A DNA stretch of 64,000 bases from Melieria omissa (Eukaryota > Arthropoda > Insecta > Diptera > Ulidiidae). The notes beneath the pieces were generated by a model, which saw nothing but the letters and a program-made list of their open reading frames with translations, was not told where the DNA came from and did not search any database. Each line of letters opens with the position of its first letter. Positions within the stretch are counted from its first letter, which is position 1. The translations under genes were made by a program, and so were the position numbers. The DNA is taken from assembly GCA_963971225.1 (NCBI GenBank), contig OZ020267.1, positions 87,657,648-87,721,647 of the forward strand, written 5' to 3'. Of this stretch, positions 55,136-64,000 are shown in pieces.

Positions 55136-55160
55136 TTTGCCTCTGACGGATGGTTGCGGG

Positions 55161-56633
55161 CATGGTACAATAACAAGGTATGCCAGATAGGGAGAGTACT
55201 CTTCATGTACTATGAGATCATGGTACAATAAACAAGGTAGTGGCAGGAAGGAGCGAATTTTATTTTTTACCGTCAGAGTTCGGCAGGCTGTCAGAAATTT
55301 TTGTCTGTTTTGTTTACATTCGGCGAACAGCATTGCCAGTCAACTCTTTTTCTGTGAGATGTTAGATCTGTTTGAGATGTTGCATTTTTGCAATGACGAA
55401 AGAATATTATTTTTCCAATTTTCGTTAACTTTTATCAATTACCGCAAAATCGGCGAACTATGGACTTAGCACTTTTGCCCCTAATTGTAAAACAACAGAT
55501 TAAAACAAAGAAGCTATATACTTTTGCTGTTAATTGGTGTATTTTTACGTTTTCGAACAGACCAAGTGGTCTATTCGATGCTGGCAATACTGTTGGGAAG
55601 AGAACCGTCCGTCCGATTTGACAATGAACCGAACAAAAACACTAACAAAATACACGTGAATTTTTTCGCTCCTTCCTGCCACTACCTTGTTTATTGTGCC
55701 ATGTATGAGATGTGAATGTCAAACGACAAAAATTAGAGGTGCTTATGAATGGGAGCAGTGCGCAGGGCTGCACAGAAAATACTGAAAAGCATACAGTTTT
55801 TACAATACACAGAAAAACTTTAATAGGTATCTTTTTCTTTGCAAAAAGTATAAAAATGCTCATATTTCCGCCAAAAATAAGTTTTGGACGTAAATAACAT
55901 GTCCGGTACAAATTCGTTATGTTATTGTCTTCAACAGTTTTTTTTTATTAGAAGTTGTTTTTCAAGTTAATTTTCTTTGATTTTTTTGCTTAAAAATTTG
56001 ATTCTGAAAAAAATTCTGCATTTGAAAAACAAGCTTTTCACATTTTCAGGTACGCAAATGTCTTTGCTACTTTGTAGTAGCATTTCTCTTAGTGCGTGCT
56101 TCTGCACAACGCACACGAATTTCCCGGCATTATTAATTCACACAGACGATTTTGAATTTAAAAATGTTCAACACTCAATCACTTCTTGAAATGAAAAGCA
56201 CAGAATCACAGCAAGGCGAAAAAGTTCCCAAAGCACAAATTAAAAATAACGGCATAAAATGTCGTCATAAGTCGGCGGAACATGCATGAAAAGAGAAAAA
56301 AGAAAAAGTCTTGCTTCGTGGAAAAGTGCACAAAGTCCAGAGCAAAGAAAGTCCAAAGAATAAACATAAATATAAATTATTTTTACTTAGTTTTTTGTCT
56401 TTCCTGTAAAATTTGAAAAAGTGGATTTAGCACCTTTTCACTCTAAGGCAGCTAGTGCATATTCCTTGTTTGTTTAGCATGAAAGTTCCAAAAGGTATGG
56501 TGTGCATGGAAAAAGGTACTAAATTTCTAGCGTACACGCAACTCCAGTATCTCTGTTTGACAGCATTTCCAAATGTAAACAAACGAAAAAAGAGGGAGAT
56601 TCGTCTACTTGGCATACCTTGTTATTGTACCAT
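55161..56633. mobile_element. P-like DNA element, 1473 bp, non-autonomous
   Basis: Perfect 24-bp inverted termini starting CATGGTACAATAACAAGGTA, with exact 8-bp duplications GTTGCGGG (55153-55160, 56634-56641). The termini resemble the canonical P-element end (CATGATGAAATAACATAAGG) and the 8-bp duplication is that of the P superfamily. A second element of the same family sits inside it (55219-55703). No transposase domain was recognised. Confidence 0.82.
55219..55703. mobile_element. P-like MITE, 485 bp, nested in a relative
   Basis: The inverted termini start CATGGTACAATAAACAAGGT and are homologous over about 40 bp. Exact 8-bp duplications TATGAGAT lie at 55211-55218 and 55704-55711. It lies inside the element 55161-56633, whose ends it resembles. 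Confidence 0.87.
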
Positions 56634-56641
56634 GGTTGCGG

Positions 56642-57640
56642 GTGACTAGGCCTTAATCGTAATCGGGCTGTCGTGCCAGCCAATTACTATTCTTAAATTA
56701 TTTAGTCTGATAGATGCACTGAATATTAAATATATATACTATTATATATATATATATATTTTATAGTATATACTACAGAAATTAAGAGTATAACTGTACA
56801 TATATATTGTCTTTGTAATTATTGTCCGCACCAAAGTTTTTAAATACAAATTCTGAACCAATTGGTTTGATTCATTCCAATGTTGTATCTTATGTACTCA
56901 TACCATTGTGTCATACCTAAGTTACTATATTAATGACACTAACTAAAACTCACACATACATTTCAGCAGAGGTATATGTTGGCAGAATAATTTCACATAA
57001 TTGAACACAACAGGCTCTGCCAAACACGAAAACAAACGCGGTGATGATGCATCTTGAACATTATTTTTCTACATAGATAAAATATTTTGACATTTTGCCG
57101 ATTCGACATACAAACAAAGCAGTATGTACGCACGTTTGTGCAGTGATGAATCGGTTGCGTTTTATTTTTTTTGTTTTTTAAAGGAGCTTGGGCTCGTAGT
57201 TTTGGAATGTTCCTTGATAATAAAAAGCCGTTGGCAAATCAATCATCACATATATGTACCTGCAGAACTTTCAGTGAATTTAATTTTATGTTTACTTTTA
57301 AGACTTATCTATGTATGCATGTGTTCCTTCACTTATGAATTAACATCCTACTTTGCCAGTCTACCGAGCTATTCTTTACCCGAACCGATGACTAATGGCT
57401 CCGTCATGGCTTAAACGCTGTTACGGCTCGCGCTCACCATACATCTTGCTTTCTCTTACACGACCACTTCCCCTTATCGAGCAAGCTTTGTCTTACACTA
57501 AACTTCATTAAGCAGGGTTGCCAGAACACATTCAAACACCATCGTTAAAATGATAGAAAAAAATCATCATTTTTTGGGATAAATCGGCATATAACATTCT
57601 TGATGGAAAAACTAGAACAAAATGCGTTTCAATCAATTTG
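56642..57640. other. No gene; AT microsatellite
   Basis: After the SINE tail (to about 56700) comes an AT repeat tract (56724-56775). The rest is AT-rich with only short frames. Confidence 0.5.
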
Positions 57641-57644
57641 TTAA

Positions 57645-58108
57645 CCCTTTCGCTATTTTGTTGCTATATGGCAACATGCTACTTTGTGTACGTCTGAACC
57701 CTCTATGTTTCTAGGAATACATTTTTTATTCGTCCTTAGAATAGTTTAAAGTTTTAGGAAAAATACGCAATTAATAAACTGGATAGGAAGAAGTAAGAAT
57801 AAAGGAAGAAGAAGCAGAAAAATTAAGTAACTTTTGATTTGACGTTTTCTTTCAATTTAGATACCTTTCTTTTTCTTTAATTTTGGCTGAAAGTAAATGA
57901 AGAAATATTCGAATTTTCGTTATGCGCACAAAGTTTTATGTATGAGTAATTATTACAGTTTCAACGGTGTGGAAAAATACTCAAAAATACAGGGTCCGAG
58001 TATAGACATAAAAATTGTATATGGAATATTGCTAATATAACCACATAGAAGCCTAAAACGTAAAATTTAAAATTTTAACTTTCCCTAGTAAAAGTTGTAG
58101 CGAAAGAG
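57645..58108. mobile_element. TTAA-target MITE (piggyBac-like), 464 bp
   Basis: TTAA at 57641-57644 and 58109-58112. The ends CCCTTTCGCTA and TAGCGAAAGAG are inverted with one mismatch. The ends resemble those of the element at 46866 (CCCTTTCGGGAC). Confidence 0.78.
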
Positions 58109-58112
58109 TTAA

Positions 58113-58512
58113 CAAAGTGTTTGGATTGTATTTGGATTTATTTACAAGTATACTTTAATACTGCTTAGGTTTCCAATTGTTTAGAAATCTTCATTAAGCT
58201 TTAAATTATAACAAGAACAGTAATTTGTGGTCATATAATCCTGTGTGAAAAGTACACCATTCAATGTAGAATTATCTAACCTATTTGTGAACTTTTTTTT
58301 GTTTAAATTAACTTTTGAAAATATTCTTTCACCGTTGGCAAGCTTAGCCAAATTGATACGAATTTCAATATTTTACGTTTTAGTTTTGAATTTGTTTTCC
58401 AAAATTACTCCGAACTTAATTCATGGTGTCAAAAAATTCTTTATTCTGGCAACACTGCCTTTAAGGCCAGTTCAGCCTAATTACCAAGAATGATAACATT
58501 TTTTCTGTAAAC
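58113..58512. other. No gene seen
   Basis: AT-rich spacer between two MITEs. Confidence 0.45.
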
Positions 58513-58745
58513 CAAGGTGTATTTAATAAGGTGATAGCACTACTGCAAAAACAAAATTCCCATGTATTTTGTTAGTGCTTTTGGACATGCTGCTTGTCAA
58601 AATCAAATCAAAAGACAAGCAACACATAAACAATTTTACCAATTTTTGACAATTAGCATGCCCATTCGCGAAAAGCCAAAAGAAAATCAAAAGAAAAAAG
58701 TTTAAGCAGCTGTGTTGCCACCACTACCTTATTAAATGTGCCTTG
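58513..58745. mobile_element. 233-bp MITE with 8-bp duplication (P/hAT-like)
   Basis: The ends CAAGGTGTATTTAATAAGGT and, inverted, CAAGGCACATTTAATAAGGT. Flanks CTGTAAAC (58505-58512) and CTGCAAAC (58746-58753) match at seven of eight bases. The AATAAGGT core echoes the P-like termini at 55161 and 55219. Confidence 0.78.
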
Positions 58746-58753
58746 CTGCAAAC

Positions 58754-59121
58754 CCATGATACAATTATAAAGGTAGTGTATTCCCGATAGGCATTTTCGC
58801 AAAAGCTGTCAACTCGATGAATTATTGAATTTGAAATGATAAATAATGTTGCTTTTTTCGTTTGCTTATGTGCACATGTATTGATAGGCACACGAAACAA
58901 GATTTTATGTTTCAATTAAATCATTCGAAATATGCCGAAATCAAACTGCACGCTGTGCCAGAAATCGTGGGCGAATAGTAATATATGTGTGTCATATTTT
59001 TTTTATCAAAATATGTCCATCTAAAGTTCCATAACTTATCTTGTTTTATCACTTACAGGGTACGCATTTTTCCCCTATTTGTGAAATTTTCCCCATCATT
59101 ATAAGCAATACTCTGTATAAG
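58754..59121. other. No confirmed gene; Cys-pair peptide at 58934
   Basis: ATG 58934 opens MPKSNCTLCQKSWANSN, with a Cys-x2-Cys pair reminiscent of a THAP or other zinc-finger first exon, but it stops after 31 residues. Nothing else is seen. Confidence 0.25.
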
Positions 59122-59190
59122 CACTAAGCAAATAAACACATAGAGGTGTCAACTGGCACAAATTTGCGTACCAGCGCAGTAGGTCCCATA
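59122..59190 (+). repeat. 69-bp direct repeat, copy 1
   Basis: From CACTAAGCAAATAAACACAT to AGGTCCCATA. It recurs at 59569-59637 with two differences. Confidence 0.85.
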
Positions 59191-59568
59191 AGCGGCCTTT
59201 AGACGGTCGCACATGTTTACAATCATGTGCGAGGGGGGGAATGTGCGATGAGCGTTTACACGGTCAAACATGTGCGCACACTTCAGTTGTCTCGCTGCTG
59301 CCAACGAAGCAACATGGTATGCGCTTTCGCATCAATCTCTTTAAATTTGCATAAAAGCACCTCTATGCTGCGTTTCTTTTAATTTTTATATTCTTCGCTT
59401 TTCACTTTCCACAGTTCGGGATGGTGTCTATACACTTGAATGAACTCCTTCCATAACATTTCATTTCTTTGCGACGCCATCCTCACTGTTCGCTGCCTAC
59501 CGATCGAATGACAAAATGCACTATGTGCGGCACACAGCCATTTACACGGTCGCACATGTGCGTCACGC
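59191..59568. other. 378-bp segment between direct repeats
   Basis: Three copies of a TTTACACGGTCGCACATG-type motif occur (near 59200, 59256, 59541), two near the edges. The segment may be an insertion, or part of a tandem duplication that left one unit deleted. Confidence 0.5.
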
Positions 59569-59637
59569 CACTAAGCAAATAAACACATAGAGGTGTCAAC
59601 TCGCACAAATTTGCGTACCAGCGCATTAGGTCCCATA
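59569..59637 (+). repeat. 69-bp direct repeat, copy 2
   Basis: 67 of 69 positions match 59122-59190. Confidence 0.85.
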
Positions 59638-59744
59638 CGCACTTCGGCTATTCGAACATATTCGCGATGACTTCGGCAAACTTCTCAATTCGAAGTCAGC
59701 TTTCATAATTTGCTTTATGTTGATGTGGTCAGTCGCACATCAAC

Positions 59745-60038
59745 CAACGATTAAGCGATGTGAAACTGGGAGAGCCGGTAGAAATACATGCACAGAATTA
59801 CACTCATATTATTGCAAAATTCCAACCTTGGGGCCGACTAGTAGGGCCCAAGCTTGATCAGGAAGGTACTTTTTCCTCCATATAAATTTCTAAAACGGGG
59901 TTGTTGTTCTAGTTCATTTCAAATTGCCAGTGTAGCTGGTGTGAGTCATTTTTTGTGACCAAAGAAATTTATCTTTTTATTTGTATATTTTTGGTGCCAT
60001 TTCGTAATACGTTTGTATAAAATTGAGTAGAAAAATAT
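59745..60038 (+). mobile_element. Second copy of the 766-bp inverted-repeat element, cut by a gypsy insertion
   Basis: It begins CAACGATTAAGCGATGTGAA and matches the reverse complement of the right part of 14599-15364 base for base over most of its length. It stops at the gypsy LTR (60039). The rest should lie beyond the window. Confidence 0.88.
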
Positions 60039-60463
60039 TGTTACGAATACTAAGTCTAGTGGGCTGTCACGTATCTCTGGATTGTGTGATTTGAAAATAA
60101 AACACAGTCAGTTTCTTAAACGCAGACAATAAAATACACCAACAGTCACTTTATTATTCACAGTTTACACTTTACTGTTCGTACACTTAAGTATTTGCTT
60201 AATTATTCCGTGTGGCAACTTCACTTGTCAAAACCAGACTGACTCGTTGCCCGCATCCGGCCACCTTTTATACTCTGTCCGGCCATCGCGCAGATCGTTC
60301 CCGCACATTCCGGAGTGGACTAAATGCTTCCCTGATGATCGCGACCATTGTTGCCAGATTGGACTAAAAGTTATTATCGCGGCCGTCGTTGCCACATTCA
60401 ATTATGGCACGGCGCGAAGCGGCAGGGTTGCTTTGCACAGCGACAGACTGTCTTATCGTTACA
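60039..60463 (-). repeat. 3' LTR of gypsy copy 2
   Basis: 425 bp, TGTTACGAATACTAAG to CTTATCGTTACA. It is close to the solo LTR at 16095 and the 5' LTR of copy 1. On minus the sequence before it ends AAGTGGTGGGCAG, the purine tract. Confidence 0.88.
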
Positions 60464-61013
60464 CTGCCCACCACTTAGACTTGTTCGTCCCGAACAAGTG
60501 CCGAGGCTCCGCTGTGATGAGGCGCCAGACGCTCCAAATGGACTACCTTCAGCTTAGCGCCTCTATTGCTGCAACGTTGAATCCGGTATACCACGTCGTT
60601 AATCCTAGTCACGACTTCGTACGGTCCTTCCCATGACGCTTGAAGTTTCGGAGACAAACCTTTCCTCCGCTGCGGGTTGTAGAGCATTACCAAATCGCCT
60701 TCTTGGAACCCTGCTGAGTTGGCCCGTAGATCGTATCTGGCTTTCGCCTTATCGCTGACCAGTTTGGTGCGGCCCCTTATAAATTGGTGAATTTCCTCCA
60801 GTTCCGCCCGCTTATTGGCCACGTAGTCCGTCTTAGCGCCTCCCGTCGTGCTGACTACCCCGAACTTCAAGTCAGCGGGTAACCGCAACTCTGTTCCGAA
60901 CACTGCTCGGGCTGGAGTGAGTGATGTCGTGTCGTGCGGGGCTGACCTATACGCCATCAGGAACAGGGGGATATGCGCGTCCCAATCCTTTTGATTCCTG
61001 CCTACCACTTTCC

Positions 61014-61420
61014 ACTTTCCGAGTCGGCCTCGATAGCTCAGCGGGTAGCGCGCTGGCTTCTCATACCGAGCGCTTCAGGTTCGATTCCTGGCTTGGGCTG
61101 GAAAGAACACTCATTTACTTCTATCGCTATCCACATGAAGGAAATGAGAATTACAAGAATCGCACAAGTGCGCTCTTGGCAGGCAATGGCAAAACCTCCA
61201 AGTGTGAAAGAAAAAACTGCCAATCGCCGTTCGGATTCGGCGTTAAACTGTAGGTCCCCTCCCTCCCTTTCCCCCCATCCGTTTGAAATGTGTGTTGTAT
61301 CACATGTTGGAAAAAACAGTGTTGCATACACATTTCAAACGGGTGGAATTTGTGGTATCACAACGGGCCCATAGGCCTAAGTGTGTCTCATACAGAGGCA
61401 GCCACTTAACCAACCAACCA
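61014..61420 (+). mobile_element. tRNA-derived SINE with AACC tail, 10-bp duplication
   Basis: ACCACTTTCC at 61004-61013 and 61421-61430 is the target duplication. The head has ATAGCTCAGCGGGTAGCGCG (A box) and GGTTCGATTCC (B box). The body shares GCCGTTCGG..CGTTAAACTGTAGGTCCC with the other SINEs. A 15-bp inverted pair (61279-61293, 61328-61342) and an (AACC)n end follow. Confidence 0.88.
61024..61095 (+). promoter_or_regulatory. SINE pol III promoter (tRNA-like head)
   Basis: A and B boxes are at tRNA spacing. It is not counted as a tRNA gene because the acceptor ends do not pair well and it continues into the SINE body. Confidence 0.65.
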
Positions 61421-61671
61421 ACCACTTTCCGCAGGTATTCCTCCAGTGTCCGGTTAAAGCGTTCCACCATGCCGTCGGACTGTGGGTGCAAAGGAGTGGT
61501 ACGCGTTTTCTTTATCCCCAGCAGCTCAAACACTTCCTTGAATACCGCAGACTCGAAATTCCGGCCTTGATCTGAGTGCAACTCCAACGGAACTCCGAAC
61601 CTGGCTACCCAGTTGTTTACCAGCTTTTCCGAGATCGTGGTGGCCTCCTGGTTAGGAATAGGGTACACTTC

Positions 61672-64000
61672 GGCCATTTGCTGAAGTAATCCATTACAAC
61701 CAGCACATATTTGTTGCCTTGAGTGCTAGTTGGGAATGGGCCGGCGACGTCCATAGCAATCCGCTCGAAGGGCGCTCCCACGTTGTACTGCTGCATGCGG
61801 CCTCGAGATCTTCTTGTCGGCCCTTTCGCGTCTGAACATCGGTCGCAGCTCTTAATCCACTCGGCTACAGACTCCTGACATCCTACCCAGTAGAATCGTC
61901 TTTTTATTTTGGCGACGGTTTTGGTGATGCCTAGGTGCCCTCCACTGGAGTCGTTATGGTATGCCTCGATGACCTCGTTGATTCTGCTTTTCGGCACTAC
62001 CATTAGGGGGTTGCTGGTACAACCATCCGCGCTCTCCCATTCGCGGTACAGGCAGCCTTCCTTCAGTCGCAGACTTTTCCACTGTGCCCAGTAAGCCTTA
62101 GCGATCGGGCTTTCACCAGCCATCTCCTGCCAGTCTGGACGTGCGCCTTGCTCCTTGCCTTCGACGATTTTTGCAAGATCCGCATCCTCATGCTGGTCTT
62201 TTTGTAGCCTCTCCGCAGACCACTCTTCCTCTGGCATGACGCTGACCAACCGGACGTCCACTATCTGTTCTTTGCTTTCGGCTCGCGAGCATTGCCTGCA
62301 TTCGACTTTGCACGGACGGCGGGACAACGCATCGGCATTTCCATGGCTACTGCCCTTGCGATGCTCTATCGTGTAGTCGTAGCTCTGCAGTCGCTCGATC
62401 CACCGCGCCAATTGCCCTTCAGGATCTTTAAAGTTCAGGAGCCATCTCAATGCCGCATGATCTGTGCGCAGGCGAAACTTTTGTCCATACAGATATTTGT
62501 GGAAGTGTTTCACGCAGTCCAATACCGCCAGCAGTTCTCTCCGTGTCACACAGTAATTGCGTTCCGGTTTCGATAAAACCCTACTGTAGTACGCTATCAC
62601 TTGTTCCTGGCCGTCTATTATCTGTGATAGCACACCGCCAATACTACTCCCGCTTGCATCTGTATCCAGCACAAACATCTCCCCAGGCACGGGGAAGGCC
62701 AGAATTGGGGCACTGCACAGTTTTTCCTTCAGACGTGCAAAAGCCTGTTCCTGCTCCTCGTTCCACTCGAAAGCTTGGCCCTTTTTCGTCAGTTTGTGCA
62801 GGCTGCTGGCTATGTTCGCGAATCCCGGAACAAATCGGCGGTAGTATGTGCACAGGCCCAGGAAACTGCGGAGTTCGTGTAGATTGCGTGGCCGGGGCCA
62901 CTCCTTCACCGCCGTGATTTTGCCTTCATCCGTATGTACTCCGCGGGCAGAAACCGTATGACCCAGATACTTGACCTCCTTTTGGAACAGCGAGCACTTC
63001 TTTGGGTTGAGTTTAAGCCCGGCTTTTTGTATCCGCTCAAATACCTCCTTCAGCTTTCCCAGGTGGTCGTCGAAGCTTTTACCCATTACGATTATGTCGT
63101 CGAGGTACACCAGATACGTCCGCCAATGCAGCCCTTTTAGCAATGTCGAATGTTGCTGGTGCGTTGCAGAGTCCAAACGGCATGACGGTGAACTGCCACA
63201 AACCATCGCCAACACTGAAAGCCGTTTTCTCCTTGTCCTTGTCTGCAAGCTCTACCTGCCAAAAGCCGCTGCGTAAGTCGAGCGTGGAGAACCACTGCGT
63301 GCCTGACAGTGTGTCCAGGGTGTCATCGATCCGAGGTAGTGGATAACTGTCCTTCTTGGTCACATCATTGAGCTTCCGATAGTCCACACAAAACCGGGTA
63401 CTGCTATCTTTTTTCTTGACTAGCACGACCGGCGAGCACCAGGGGCCCGAAGAAGGCTCTATGACCTTGTCTTTCCGCATGTTCTCGATCAAATTGGTGA
63501 CCTCCTCCCTCTTGGCCAGAGGAACTCGTCTTGGCGGTTGGCGAATCGGTTTTGCACTTCCGGTGTCGATGTTGTGCTTCACTATGGCTGTTCTTCCGCC
63601 TGCTTCTGCCGCAAAAATTGACCCATAGTGCTGCAGGAGTGACCTCGCCTTCTGTTTCTGCTTGGCCGTCAACTCGCTGCTCCACTGGTTCTCCTGCGGT
63701 ATGGCGTCCATGTTAAAACCGCTTTTCTTATTACCTCCAGGTGGGCTACTCTCGCAATTGACCACTGCTACAGCTTCCTTACACTCGCCGATTACCTCAT
63801 CTTTCCTGACATATCTGGGTGCATTCAGGGGGTTCAGTATTCTGACTGGTATTCTGCCATTTTTAGGTTCCACTAATGTACGTCCGATGATGATGTTGTC
63901 GTGTCCTTGTTTCGGTGCTTCTACTACCCACAGCCGACTCGTCCCATCGTCCTCGTCCACCTTTGCCCACACAATCGCCTCAGAATTCGCTGGTATCCTC
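61672..64000 (-). pseudogene. Gypsy copy 2 protease end, RT, RNase H and integrase zinc finger
   Basis: RT boxes: FCVDYRKLNDVTKKDSYPLP, FSTLDLRSGFWQVEL, MPFGLCNAPATFD, then after a shift VYLDDIIVMG. RNase H has VLDTDASGSSIGGVLSQ and RTDHAALRWLL. The integrase zinc finger HNDSSGGHLGIT...CDRCS follows. A net 14-bp loss near 63137-63150, just before the catalytic YLDD box, shifts the frame. Trp is kept at the site that is a stop in copy 1. RT-RNase H otherwise reads through. Confidence 0.88.

Larger units (their letters stand above)
55140..56700 (+). mobile_element. SINE tail fragment split by a P-like element
   Basis: GGTTGCGGG before 55161 and GTTGCGGGTGACTAGGCC then GGGCTGTCGTGCC after 56633 match the 3' part of the SINE at 25534-25620 (minus). 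The P-like element is inserted in GTTGCGGG. Confidence 0.65.
60475..61671 (-). pseudogene. Gypsy copy 2 integrase, interrupted by a SINE
   Basis: The core has HSDQGRNFES and SDGMVERFNRTLEEY, so the second Asp and the Glu of the DDE triad are intact, unlike in copy 1. A SINE (61014-61420) lies between the catalytic core and the C-terminal part, which has GDLVMLYNPQRRKGLSPKL and SWEGPYEVV before the stop at 60475. A one-base loss near 61670 separates the N-terminal part of the core. Confidence 0.87.
60039..64000 (-). mobile_element. Ty3/gypsy LTR retrotransposon, copy 2 (runs off the window)
   Basis: The 3' LTR (60039-60463) and pol on minus match copy 1 at 26207-31999. Gag and the 5' LTR lie outside. 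It is inserted in the inverted-repeat element at 59745 and carries a SINE. Frameshifts are present near 63140 and 61670, so it is inactive. Confidence 0.9.

Noticed and set aside
61024..61095. Candidate tRNA gene
   Set aside because: A and B boxes are present, but the sequence is the head of a SINE with a target duplication; the acceptor stem is poor.
1..64000. CRISPR arrays, operons, riboswitches
   Set aside because: None seen; repeats are transposon-derived and the genome is eukaryotic.

Overview
The window looks like transposon-dense intergenic DNA from a dipteran insect, probably a tephritid fruit fly (inference). It is AT-rich, has one intron-bearing host gene, and carries insect-type mobile elements: BEL/Pao, errantivirus and Ty3/gypsy LTR elements, R1-, LOA- and jockey-like LINEs, tRNA-derived SINEs, and Transib, Tc1, P-like and TTAA-target DNA elements. 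There are no bacterial-type operons, rRNA genes or CRISPR arrays.

Bases 1-19932 form a nested stack. The outer shell is a BEL/Pao element whose 5' LTR end (1-33) is repeated exactly at the 3' end (19900-19932). Inside it lie an R1-type LINE (about 2160-15970), a solo gypsy LTR and a small palindromic element. The LINE is itself interrupted in ORF1 by a nearly fresh, env-bearing errantivirus (3435-11545, minus strand) and in ORF2 by a 766-bp inverted-repeat element. The BEL element retains gag and protease but lacks RT, RNase H and integrase.

Bases 19933-26206 hold a jockey-type LINE with frameshifts, carrying an antisense RT fragment and a TTAA-flanked MITE, followed by an unclassified repeat split by a SINE. 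Bases 26207-31999 are a Ty3/gypsy element (minus strand) with a SAP-like Gag N terminus and two strongly unlike LTRs, but matching GTAT target duplications. A second copy of the family starts at 60039 and runs off the window; it has a SINE in its integrase.

Bases 32400-44740 contain old debris: a LOA-like LINE on plus; a CR1/jockey-like LINE on minus split by an 875-bp foldback element and a 2.56-kb Transib element (CACAGTG ends, CGACG target duplication); and a decayed gypsy pol. The Transib copy contains its own nested insertions and a recognisable C-terminal transposase fragment.

The one credible host gene is a two-exon CRAL-TRIO lipid-transfer protein on the minus strand (44982-46129). 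From 46200 to 60038 there is no intact gene. This stretch is rich in non-autonomous DNA elements with clean boundaries: three TTAA MITEs, P-like elements with exact 8-bp duplications (one inside another), a 4.3-kb element inserted in a SINE with a THAP-like exon remnant, a Tc1 relic, and a 1-kb palindrome.
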